Below, in pieces: positions 5,128-10,986 of a stretch of 10,986 bases of DNA. Both the position numbers and the translations under genes were made by a program. The notes under the pieces were generated by a model. That model did not search any database and was not told the DNA's origin. It saw only the letters and a list, made by a program, of their open reading frames with translations. The stretch is from an uncultured Prevotella sp. Its GTDB lineage: Bacteria; Bacteroidota; Bacteroidia; Bacteroidales; Bacteroidaceae. The stretch lies in assembly GCA_905196835.1 (NCBI GenBank), contig CAJJWN010000070.1, forward strand, positions 1 to 10,986. The letters run 5' to 3'. Numbering within the stretch: the first letter of the stretch is position 1; the number at the start of each line of letters is the position of its first letter.

Positions 5128-6968
5128 TTCTTTGCATGTTTTGGAATTTCTACCACTACGGCATCATCATTTTCTTTTATATTACTGCTGTATAGCACGG
5201 CGTTCATTATTTTTTCATTAAAGTCTTTCACGTCAATGCCACGCTGAAACATCTCATAATCCATCATTGTTTTGACAAAATCTTCTTCAAAGATTTCAAA
5301 GGGCGCGGTTGGCATTTGATAGGAAAGATGTTCTGATGGATTGATTATCTGGCGGGTATTATATAAAATGTCCGTTCCGTCCCTGATGGCTTCAATCCAA
5401 TAATCTTCTTTTTCTTGCCATCGGTTCTTTGTGTCCTGTCTCCCTTGATTTTTTACAGTTTCTAAACCATCTTCTTCGATATAATACCCTATGATATTAC
5501 GGAAATTCTGCGGCTTTCCAGCTTCAAAAACAAAGATGGAGGTTGTCACTCCAATACCAAAAAACAGATTTTCAGGCAACTTGATTATTGTCGTAAGCGT
5601 ATTATTCTTTAAAAGTTTGTTGCCGTACTTTTTATCTGCGCCATCTTTCTCCAATTTCTTGTCAGGCAGGATGAAAGCACATTTTGTTCCTATTGGCACT
5701 GATTTTAATACATTTTCAACAATCTTCATACACCCGTATTTCCGTTCATAGGGAGGGTTCATCAACACTTTTGTTATTTTCTTGCTCTTAATCCATTCGC
5801 AAGCCTCTTCCGTGCGTGTGTCTAATTGCTCGAGATTCGTTTTCCCGTCTTTGTGGATGAGCATGTTAGCACAAGCAAGCGCGAAAATTTCCCTGTCAAA
5901 TTCGATGCCAAATAATTGGCTTGATTTTATCGCCATTGCTTCCGATGTGTTTATGCCCCCAGCTTCTTTCACCATATTGCACATCGCTTTCACAAGAAAC
6001 GCTCCTGAACCGCATGTAGCATCAAGCACTCGGTCATGTTGGTTTACCTCTATAAGCCGATACATAAAGGAGGTAATATGGTCAGGCGTGAACACCTGCC
6101 CGCTTTCAGATTTTTTCTTGTAGCGGTTAAATTCGTTGAAAAATATACCCATTACATCTTCACCATTCCAATAATCGGAGTTGACGCAATCGGAAATTTC
6201 AGAGACCCATGTTATAAAGTTGTCTATGGCTTCTTGGTTGTTTGTCATATTCATCTTTATTTCTGAATAGACTTCAACAAGAAGGTCTAATTTTAAGTTC
6301 TGCTTTCTGTCTTTTTCGAGCGACTTAGACAATGTATTCAGTATAGAAGATGTCATAAGAGAATATTCCATCCCTTTTTCAAGCATTGCCCCGTACCTTT
6401 TTGCCACCAATGCACAAGCCGTGATAATCATTCTATGGTATAGATTCTTTATACCAAATTGGACATGCAAGCAATCATTTATTTTCTTGGTCAGTGAATA
6501 TATCAGTTGCTTATTAATCCGATTTTCTTTAAAAAGCGCGATATAATAGCGTTTGTTTTGGAGAGTTTTAGCAACATCCTCTATTTCTTCATATTGCCTG
6601 CTCCCTTTAATGTATTTGATAACACGGACATCTGTCCCGTTGTAAAGAATACCCACAACACGTTTATATTGTTGGGCTGTTATATCTATATTTTTGACCA
6701 ACTCTGCATAATGCTTTTCTAAAAATATATCCTCTTTCCCAGATTTGGTTTCCAAAATAATAGCTATATCTTGTTTGTCATTGGGCAGATACCATCCATC
6801 GGGCTTATCAGACACACCTTTAAACCCCAACTGATTGAAAGTCGTTATTTGCCCTGTCCCTTGCTTTACATCAGGGTCTTTTTCGTCAAAGCCAAGTATA
6901 ACTTTTGCGTTATCTCTTATTTCGTCTTCTGTCAAATACATTATACGTTCAAGATTGAGTGATTCCAT
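5124..6968 (-). CDS. BcgI-like fused endonuclease / N6-adenine methyltransferase
   Basis: The protein has about 614 residues from this start. Near the N-terminus, Pro56-Asp57 and Glu73-Thr-Lys75, with hydrophobic residues before the Glu, form a PD-X15-ExK nuclease motif. A helical region follows. The methyltransferase then shows GQVFTPDHI (290-298, motif X-like), LDATCGSGAF (315-324, SAM-binding motif I) and NPPY (404-407, catalytic motif IV) in the gamma order of type I HsdM and type IIB enzymes. The nuclease fusion, the separate S gene after an ATGA overlap, the absence of hsdR, and the size (BcgI A is about 640 residues as I recall) point to a type IIB-like system. Starts at 6995 or 6941 are also possible; the first overlaps the XRE gene by 47 bases, the last begins just after its stop. 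Confidence 0.88.
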   Translation of the reverse strand: MESLNLERIMYLTEDEIRDNAKVILGFDEKDPDVKQGTGQITTFNQLGFKGVSDKPDGWYLPNDKQDIAIILETKSGKEDIFLEKHYAELVKNIDITAQQYKRVVGILYNGTDVRVIKYIKGSRQYEEIEDVAKTLQNKRYYIALFKENRINKQLIYSLTKKINDCLHVQFGIKNLYHRMIITACALVAKRYGAMLEKGMEYSLMTSSILNTLSKSLEKDRKQNLKLDLLVEVYSEIKMNMTNNQEAIDNFITWVSEISDCVNSDYWNGEDVMGIFFNEFNRYKKKSESGQVFTPDHITSFMYRLIEVNQHDRVLDATCGSGAFLVKAMCNMVKEAGGINTSEAMAIKSSQLFGIEFDREIFALACANMLIHKDGKTNLEQLDTRTEEACEWIKSKKITKVLMNPPYERKYGCMKIVENVLKSVPIGTKCAFILPDKKLEKDGADKKYGNKLLKNNTLTTIIKLPENLFFGIGVTTSIFVFEAGKPQNFRNIIGYYIEEDGLETVKNQGRQDTKNRWQEKEDYWIEAIRDGTDILYNTRQIINPSEHLSYQMPTAPFEIFEEDFVKTMMDYEMFQRGIDVKDFNEKIMNAVLYSSNIKENDDAVVVEIPKHAKK

Positions 6969-7164
6969 TATTAGGCAACAATAATTCCCGTACATCCATT
7001 TTTAGAATGTCTGCAATTTGATATAGTACAGGAATCGGAGGTTGCACTTTGTTCGAGGCATACAGATTGACCATGTTAAAAGTCTTTCCGAGCCTATTTG
7101 CCAATTCTGTTTGGCTGATACCTTTAGTTTTCAATGCTTCTTTTATTCTATTCATAATTGGCAT
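6949..7164 (-). CDS. Small XRE-family HTH regulator, controller-like
   Basis: This 71-residue protein is a single Cro/C1-type helix-turn-helix. Helix 2-3 includes SQTELANRLGKTFNMVNLYASNK (about 18-40), and the tail VLYQIADILKMDVRELL completes the five-helix fold. It is the first gene of the restriction-modification transcript and its end overlaps or abuts the nuclease-methyltransferase start. Small XRE proteins here often act as C (controller) proteins that time endonuclease expression or autorepress the operon. That role is inferred from position. An internal ATG at 7155 is an alternative start. A good Bacteroidota promoter lies just upstream. Confidence 0.88.
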   Translation of the reverse strand: MPIMNRIKEALKTKGISQTELANRLGKTFNMVNLYASNKVQPPIPVLYQIADILKMDVRELLLPNNGITQS

Positions 7165-7179
7165 TCTTTTTTATACGTG

Positions 7180-7208
7180 CAAAAATACATAATTTTATTT
7201 GGTAACAA
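7180..7208 (-). promoter_or_regulatory. Promoter of XRE/restriction-modification operon
   Basis: On the minus strand TATTTTTG (7187-7180) matches the -7 box TAnnTTTG. TTG at 7208-7206 lies 18 bases upstream, in the range for the -33 element. The 22-bp segment 7180-7201 is an imperfect dyad (CAAAAATA against TTTATTTG, 6 of 8 paired) covering the -7 box, which could be the operator of the XRE protein. Confidence 0.6.
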
Positions 7209-7231
7209 GTAGATTTTCAAGAGAAAAGTTG

Positions 7232-7247
7232 TATCTTTGCCCGCAAA
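7232..7247 (+). promoter_or_regulatory. Promoter -7 box and small dyad before the 134-aa gene
   Basis: TATCTTTG (7232-7239) matches the -7 consensus and lies 26 bases before the ATG at 7265. An overlapping small dyad, TTTGC-CC-GCAAA (7236-7247), could serve as an operator. No clear -33 box is seen. This promoter is divergent from that of the XRE gene, within one 100-base intergenic region. Confidence 0.5.
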
Positions 7248-7264
7248 TTATAGATTGGATTAAA

Positions 7265-7669
7265 ATGAATATTGAATATAGTAGCTCTAAAGAAGTTAAA
7301 TGTTATCGTGATTTTGTAACGAATCCCGATAATCGTAATGCGTCAAGGGCATTTTCAAAGACCTTTGGAGCTAATCTGATGGAACCAGCAAAGAAATTGC
7401 ATGACAGATTAAAAAAATATGTTTCAGCAGGTGCTTATAATGCAATATTCGGAAAAACAGACAATAGAATAGAAATTAAACAAGGATGCGGTAAAAAAGA
7501 TCCCCTAATTTTAAAAGTTCGCGTTGGGCGAGGACCAAGAAAATTCTTTAATCATATTATAGATGAAGAAAAGAATTTGTTACTAACACAAGATTGGCAA
7601 GGAGACTTCAACTCAATAACAACAATATATGTTATTGCAGTAAATAACCACGATTATAATAATATATAA
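7265..7669 (+). CDS. Unrecognised 134-aa protein, possibly RelE/HigB-like toxin
   Basis: I do not firmly recognise this protein. The ATG at 7265 is chosen because it follows the -7 box; an upstream TTG at 7199 would precede that promoter. The N-terminal half is helical and charged. The C-terminal half alternates short strands: RIEIKQG (68-74), LILKVRVGRG (81-90), NLLLTQDWQGDF (104-115) and ITTIYVIAVNNHDYN (118-132). The closing 'I.YVIAV.NHDY' resembles the last strand of RelE/ParE/HigB toxins, which end in a His or Tyr-containing 'gHRkdvY' type motif. The gene is separated by one base from a HigA/COG2856-like protein, a common partner of such toxins. A toxin role is therefore plausible but unproven. 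Confidence 0.72.
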   Translation: MNIEYSSSKEVKCYRDFVTNPDNRNASRAFSKTFGANLMEPAKKLHDRLKKYVSAGAYNAIFGKTDNRIEIKQGCGKKDPLILKVRVGRGPRKFFNHIIDEEKNLLLTQDWQGDFNSITTIYVIAVNNHDYNNI

Positions 7670-7670
7670 A

Positions 7671-8741
7671 ATGGCTGCACTTGAAAAAACACCGGTATTA
7701 AACCCTTTGACTTTGCGTAATACAGTTGGAGGAGAACTTGCTGATATATTCGAGGCTCGCGGCATAGAGAATTTCGAAGAACTTATCGGCATTAAAGAAT
7801 TGAGAAAGAAAGAGCGACTATCCGATAAAACATTAAGAAAGGTATCTGAGATTTTGGGAGATCCCAGCACAAGTAAATATTTGTCTGATTTCCAAAAAGA
7901 TTATTTGGATGAGAAGCCACGATATATGGCTAATTACAACCAGGCAAAGAAAACATATACCAAACTAAAAAAAGTCCTGCCCTTACTGCGAGGTGAATTT
8001 ACAGAAGGATATGATATTTTAGACGATATCTTGGATTTCTTTGGCGTAGATTCAGAGGTGGAAATTTTTGAAACTTCAGAAAAACAGGCAGCATTATTTC
8101 GCACACAAAATAAGATAGAAGTTGACCCCATCAATCTTCATGCTTGGTTGCGTCGTGGTGAGCTTGATTTTCAGACTCTTAATCTTTCAGATTATAATGA
8201 AAATAGATTAATGAATTGGGTTGAATCAAGAGAATGGATGGTTCATATTGAAGATGTTGATTATTTCAAATCTTTACCTTCAATATTTTCTCATTTTGGT
8301 GTCGGATTGGTTTTTGTCCCATCATTACCTAAAACAGTTTATGGGGCAATACGTTGGATTGGCAATAAACCGCTTATTCAAATTTCAGACCGAGGGCATG
8401 ACCTTATATCTTGTTGGTTTACTCTTTTTCATGAAATAGGGCATGCTATCAAGCATAAAAATGTTGAGATTTACGAAGGGGAGATAAATGAATCGAAGAC
8501 AAAACAGAATAAGCGAGAAAAAGAAGCTAATAAATTCGCAAATGAATACTTATTCAATGGTGATAATTTACGCAAAGCTGTTTTCGACCGAAAACGTGCT
8601 GGATTAGCAATGTCTGCAAAATCATTAGCAGAGGAATTTCATGTACAACCAATATTTGCCTCATATTGGTTGTTAAAAGCTCAATATGCACCTGCGTTCC
8701 AGCGGAGAATCCAGATAGATTTTGTTTCGCAATATCAATAA
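7671..8741 (+). CDS. ImmA/IrrE-family metallopeptidase protein (HigA/COG2856-like)
   Basis: This 356-residue protein carries a C-terminal zinc-peptidase domain with HEIGH at 254-258 and a probable third ligand Glu285 in KEANKFANEY. The central region HAWLRRGEL (157-165), GVGLVFVPSLPKTVYGAIRW (210-229) and WFTLFHEIGHAIKH (249-262) matches the usual layout of XRE-ImmA fusion proteins described as HigA antitoxins or stress regulators. Unlike typical members, the first 100 residues show no Cro-like helix-turn-helix that I can recognise. They are helical and charged (NPLTLRNTVGGELADIFEAR at 11-30). ImmA/IrrE proteases cleave regulators in phage-like elements and stress responses. Gene order suggests it neutralises or regulates the upstream protein. 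A strong terminator follows 14 bases after the stop. Confidence 0.85.
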   Translation: MAALEKTPVLNPLTLRNTVGGELADIFEARGIENFEELIGIKELRKKERLSDKTLRKVSEILGDPSTSKYLSDFQKDYLDEKPRYMANYNQAKKTYTKLKKVLPLLRGEFTEGYDILDDILDFFGVDSEVEIFETSEKQAALFRTQNKIEVDPINLHAWLRRGELDFQTLNLSDYNENRLMNWVESREWMVHIEDVDYFKSLPSIFSHFGVGLVFVPSLPKTVYGAIRWIGNKPLIQISDRGHDLISCWFTLFHEIGHAIKHKNVEIYEGEINESKTKQNKREKEANKFANEYLFNGDNLRKAVFDRKRAGLAMSAKSLAEEFHVQPIFASYWLLKAQYAPAFQRRIQIDFVSQYQ

Positions 8742-8754
8742 TTAGAGATTAATT

Positions 8755-8796
8755 AAATAAAATCTGTTGGCGTTAAAATACCAACAGATTTTATTT
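8755..8796 (+). terminator. Terminator after ImmA-like gene
   Basis: A perfect 16-bp stem pairs 8755-8770 with 8781-8796 around a 10-nt loop. The core CTGTTGG/CCAACAG is flanked by A-rich and T-rich arms. This gives a rho-independent terminator in the + direction and possibly in both. Confidence 0.88.
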
Positions 8797-8891
8797 CCAA
8801 TATCTGTTAGCATATTATTTATTTCTATTGCCTTTTCTATAAGAAAAACATTTTCTTTATTCTGCCGATGTAGAATTCCATAAATTATATC

Positions 8892-8899
8892 TATATTTG
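8892..8899 (+). promoter_or_regulatory. Candidate promoter -7 box for small RNA
   Basis: TATATTTG matches the Bacteroidota -7 consensus. No clear -33 box is seen at the expected spacing. Transcription would start near 8906 and stop at the hairpin ending at 8993. Confidence 0.4.
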
Positions 8900-8905
8900 C
8901 GCATA

Positions 8906-8993
8906 CACAAGAGTTACCCAAACAAGCAAAGCAATGCAGACCACGGCAATTAGGACGGTTGCCAAGTCGTTACCCGGAAACGAGGTAATTTTT
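8906..8993 (+). ncRNA. Candidate small structured RNA
   Basis: A TAnnTTTG box (8892-8899) is followed, about 65 to 90 bases later, by two hairpins. The first pairs GGCAA (8945-8949) with TTGCC (8959-8963). The second pairs 8969-8976 with 8981-8989 through a GAAA tetraloop (8977-8980) and a single bulged A (8983), and is followed by TTTTT (8989-8993), as in an intrinsic terminator. GTTACCC appears twice (8912-8918 and 8969-8975). A 58-codon ORF (ATG at 8934, stop at 9108-9110) crosses the same DNA, but it runs through the terminator and the next palindromes, so I consider it a chance frame. The start point is inferred from promoter position. I do not recognise the RNA family. Confidence 0.35.
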
Positions 8994-9047
8994 CTAACTC
9001 TCTTGATTTCAAGGAGGTATATTTCTTATACAGATTTACGGAAAAAT

Positions 9048-9093
9048 CTTGCAATAATGACGGACAGCCTATGTTTTCCGTCATTATTGCAAG
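9048..9093 (-). terminator. Terminator of the metal ATPase
   Basis: A perfect 17-bp inverted repeat (9048-9064 with 9077-9093) has a 12-nt loop. On the minus strand it follows the ATPase stop codon and is succeeded by ATTTTT (9047-9042), which fits an intrinsic terminator. On the + strand no T-run follows. Confidence 0.75.
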
Positions 9094-9126
9094 GAGTTAG
9101 CAGGAGTTAACTCCCCTTAACTCCTT
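9091..9126. repeat. Symmetric array of four GGAGTTA heptamers over ATPase stop codon
   Basis: GGAGTTA occurs at 9093-9099 and 9103-9109, and its reverse complement at 9108-9114 and 9118-9124, with 3-base spacers on both sides of the central palindrome GGAGTTAACTCC (9103-9114). The flanking AA/TT extend the dyad to 9091-9126. The ATPase TAA (9119-9117) lies within it. It may be part of the terminator or a recombinase core site. Confidence 0.6.
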
Positions 9127-10982
9127 GAAAAAGCAATCACTCTCGTGGCATTCAGCACCGCGAGCAGGGCCACGCCGACGTCGGCGAACACAGCGCCCCA
9201 CATGTTAGCCATCCCGGCGAGGCCGAGAACCATAACCAACACCTTCACACCTACGGCGAATACGACGTTCTGCCGCGCTATGCGGCGCGTGCGGCGGCCT
9301 ATGCCTATGGCCTCAACCATCTTCGACGGGCGGTCGGCCTGTATCACAACGTCGGCCGTCTCGACGGCCATGTCGGCACCGAGCGCGCCCATGGCTACGC
9401 CCACGTCGGCCAGCGCGAGCACCGGGGCGTCGTTGATTCCGTCGCCCACGAAGGCCACGTTGCGCCCCTCGCGCTTCAACTCTTCCATGCGCTTTACCTT
9501 CCCTTCGGGCAGAAGGTCGCCCGTGCCGCGGTCTACATGCAGCGCGGCGGACACCTTGTCAACCAGCGCCTGGCGGTCGCCCGACAGTATTTCGACGTGC
9601 TCCACGCCGCAGCGACGCAGCCCATTGACGGCCTCAAGGGCATCATCCTTCAGCGTGTCGGCCAGCAGCAGGCAGCCCTCATACCGCCCGTCGCAGGCGC
9701 AGGCCACCACGGTCTCGGCCACGGTGTCAAGCTCATTGGGGTACGTTACGCCCTCGCGGCGCAGCAGTCCGGGCGTACCCACGGCCCAGCGGCGGCCCTC
9801 CACGGTGGCCGTAAGGCCAAGGCCGGGTATGTTTTTAAGGTTTTCCGCCGTGGCGGAAACGCCTCCGGCATACTTCACTATTGCCCGGGCTATGGGGTGG
9901 CTGCCGCCGCTCTCCATGGCGGCCAAGGCGCGCAGCATGGCCGCAACGTCGCGTCCGTCGGCGCGGACGACGGCAAACTCGCCGCGGGTGAGCGTCCCCG
10001 TCTTGTCGAACACCACGGTGTCAACGCGCGTTACGGCGTCGAGCCAGTTGCCGCCCTTGAACAGTATGCCGCGCCTCGACGCCGCGCCGATGCCTGCGAA
10101 GTAGCTTAGCGGTATGCTGATGACCAGCGCACAGGGGCACGATATTACAAGGAAGATGAGCGCACGGTAAAACCATGTGGTGAAATCGTAGGCAAACCCC
10201 GCGTCAATAAGCGACCACACCCACGGCACCGCCACGGCAAGCGCGGCCAGGGCGATGACCGCAGGCGTATACACCCGGGCGAAACGGCGGATGAACAGCT
10301 CGGCGGGAGCCTTGCGCCCGGCGGCCTCCTCCACCATCTGCAATATCCTCGCCACCGCGCTTTGGCCTGCCTCGCGCACCACGCGTAGGCGCACCACGCT
10401 GTCAGTGGCGAGCATCCCGGCCAGCACCTCGCCGCCGCCCTCTATGGTGCGGGGCACGCTCTCGCCCGTAAGCGCAGCCGTGTCGAAGGCCGCCGCGCCG
10501 CCCTCGAGCCGCCCGTCGAGGGGAACGCGCCCGCCGGGGCGCACCTCTATAAGCTCGCCGGGGCGCACCTCGTCGGGCCTGCGCTCCACAACGCCGCCTC
10601 CGGTTACTACAAAAGCCCGGTCGGGACGGAACTCCATGAGGCTCTTTATGTTGTCGCGCGCGCGGTCAACGGCCATGTCCTGAAGCGTCTCGCCGATGCA
10701 GTAGAACAGCATCACGGCCACGGCCTCGGGATATTCGCCTATGGCGAACGCGCCGATTGACGCCACGCTCATGAGCATGAACTCGCTGAACACGTCGCCC
10801 TTGGCGGCGCACTCCCACGCCTCCCTCATCACTCCAAGCCCCACGGGCAGGAAAGCCACGGCGTACCAGGCCGCCCTCACCCATCCGGCGGCGAACCAAC
10901 CGGCGTCCATGGCCGACATTACGATGCCCGCCGCGAGCATTACCAGCGACAGGGCCGGCCGCAAAAAACTACGCTCTTTCAT
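9117..10982 (-). CDS. P1B-2-type heavy-metal exporting ATPase (Zn/Cd/Pb)
   Basis: This 621-residue protein pumps divalent soft metals out of the cytoplasm using ATP. In order it shows N-terminal membrane helices (about 8-50 and 65-98), the actuator TGES (172-175), the metal-binding CPC in SCPCALVISIPLSYF (281-295), the phosphorylation site DKTGT (326-330), the SGGSHPIA nucleotide-domain motif (His362-Pro363), GDGIND (513-518), and a final helix pair. Lys580 in VGVKVLVMVLG and Asp601 in FADVGVALLAVLN match the conserved Lys and Asp of P1B-2 pumps such as ZntA. No N-terminal heavy-metal-associated domain is present, as is usual for Bacteroidales relatives. The start at 10982 leaves only four bases of window, so a longer N-terminus cannot be fully excluded. 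Its GC-rich codon use contrasts with the cargo, suggesting host chromosome. Confidence 0.95.
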   Translation of the reverse strand: MKERSFLRPALSLVMLAAGIVMSAMDAGWFAAGWVRAAWYAVAFLPVGLGVMREAWECAAKGDVFSEFMLMSVASIGAFAIGEYPEAVAVMLFYCIGETLQDMAVDRARDNIKSLMEFRPDRAFVVTGGGVVERRPDEVRPGELIEVRPGGRVPLDGRLEGGAAAFDTAALTGESVPRTIEGGGEVLAGMLATDSVVRLRVVREAGQSAVARILQMVEEAAGRKAPAELFIRRFARVYTPAVIALAALAVAVPWVWSLIDAGFAYDFTTWFYRALIFLVISCPCALVISIPLSYFAGIGAASRRGILFKGGNWLDAVTRVDTVVFDKTGTLTRGEFAVVRADGRDVAAMLRALAAMESGGSHPIARAIVKYAGGVSATAENLKNIPGLGLTATVEGRRWAVGTPGLLRREGVTYPNELDTVAETVVACACDGRYEGCLLLADTLKDDALEAVNGLRRCGVEHVEILSGDRQALVDKVSAALHVDRGTGDLLPEGKVKRMEELKREGRNVAFVGDGINDAPVLALADVGVAMGALGADMAVETADVVIQADRPSKMVEAIGIGRRTRRIARQNVVFAVGVKVLVMVLGLAGMANMWGAVFADVGVALLAVLNATRVIAFSRS

Positions 10983-10986
10983 ATCT

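Larger units (their letters stand above)
8742..9116. other. Intergenic region between cargo and metal ATPase, probable element boundary
   Basis: This 375-base stretch has no convincing protein gene. It holds, in order, the cargo terminator (8755-8796), AT-rich DNA without assignable features (about 8800-8890), a candidate promoter and structured RNA (8892-8993), a 17-bp perfect hairpin (9048-9093) and the heptamer dyad at the ATPase stop. Composition shifts here from AT-rich cargo to GC-rich chromosome-like DNA, so the right end of the element probably lies here. The exact point cannot be placed without the left end. Confidence 0.55.

Noticed and set aside
7199..7264. Upstream TTG start extending the 134-aa protein by 22 residues
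   Set aside because: It would begin before the likely -7 box at 7232-7239, so the extension would not be transcribed from that promoter.
8900..8995. tRNA or tmRNA 3' end as integration target
   Set aside because: No T-arm consensus (GTTCGAxTC) or acceptor-type pairing with CCA could be found.
8934..9110. 58-codon + strand ORF between the cargo and the ATPase
   Set aside because: It crosses a terminator-like hairpin, a 17-bp perfect inverted repeat and the heptamer dyad, so a chance open frame is likelier. Protein evidence or conservation in other genomes would change this view.
9145..10104. Long + strand ORF opposite the ATPase
   Set aside because: It is an antisense shadow in GC-rich DNA, with a Ser/Thr/Ala/Arg/Pro-rich composition and no motifs; the minus frame carries a full set of P-type ATPase motifs.

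Overview
The window looks like Bacteroidales (Bacteroidota) DNA. Several upstream regions carry the TAnnTTTG -7 box of this phylum, start codons lack obvious Shine-Dalgarno sequences, and the integrase, helicase and MobV relaxase resemble Bacteroides-type integrative mobilizable elements (IMEs). Three blocks differ by eye in composition: a balanced mobile core (about 1-4060), AT-rich cargo (about 4060-8740), and a GC-rich chromosomal-looking metal ATPase (9117-10982).

Mobile core (+ strand): the C-terminal end of a tyrosine integrase (1-173), overlapped at ATGA by a small RhuM-like protein (170-541), a strong terminator (611-653), an SF3/D5-like helicase (830-2017), a non-coding stretch rich in repeats and hairpins that probably holds oriT and perhaps a replication origin (2018-2620), and a MobV-family relaxase (2621-3991). 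A long imperfect hairpin (4003-4057) closes the core.

Cargo: on the minus strand, a small XRE regulator (7164-6949), a nuclease-methyltransferase fusion (6968-5124) and a specificity subunit split into two ORFs (5127-4600 and 4565-4101). The N-terminal PD-X15-ExK motif, the gamma-type NPPY methyltransferase and the subunit sizes fit a BcgI-like (type IIB) restriction-modification system better than a classical HsdRMS system. The split lies exactly at a run of nine G: losing one G fuses both halves into one specificity protein of about 341 residues. This is the main discovery candidate, a phase-variable BcgI-like system on a mobile element that could switch on and off or change its target. Divergently on the + strand, a 134-residue protein (possible RelE/HigB-like toxin) is followed after one base by an ImmA/IrrE-type metallopeptidase protein like those fused to HigA antitoxins. 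This pair is a candidate addiction or defence module.

Right flank (8742-9116): a strong terminator for the cargo pair, a possible small structured RNA ending in a GAAA-tetraloop terminator, a 17-bp perfect hairpin that terminates the ATPase, and a symmetric array of four GGAGTTA heptamers overlapping the ATPase stop codon. The right element end probably lies in this stretch, but the left end is outside the window, so no att duplication could be checked. The last gene (minus strand) encodes a P1B-2 Zn/Cd/Pb-exporting ATPase, probably host chromosome.
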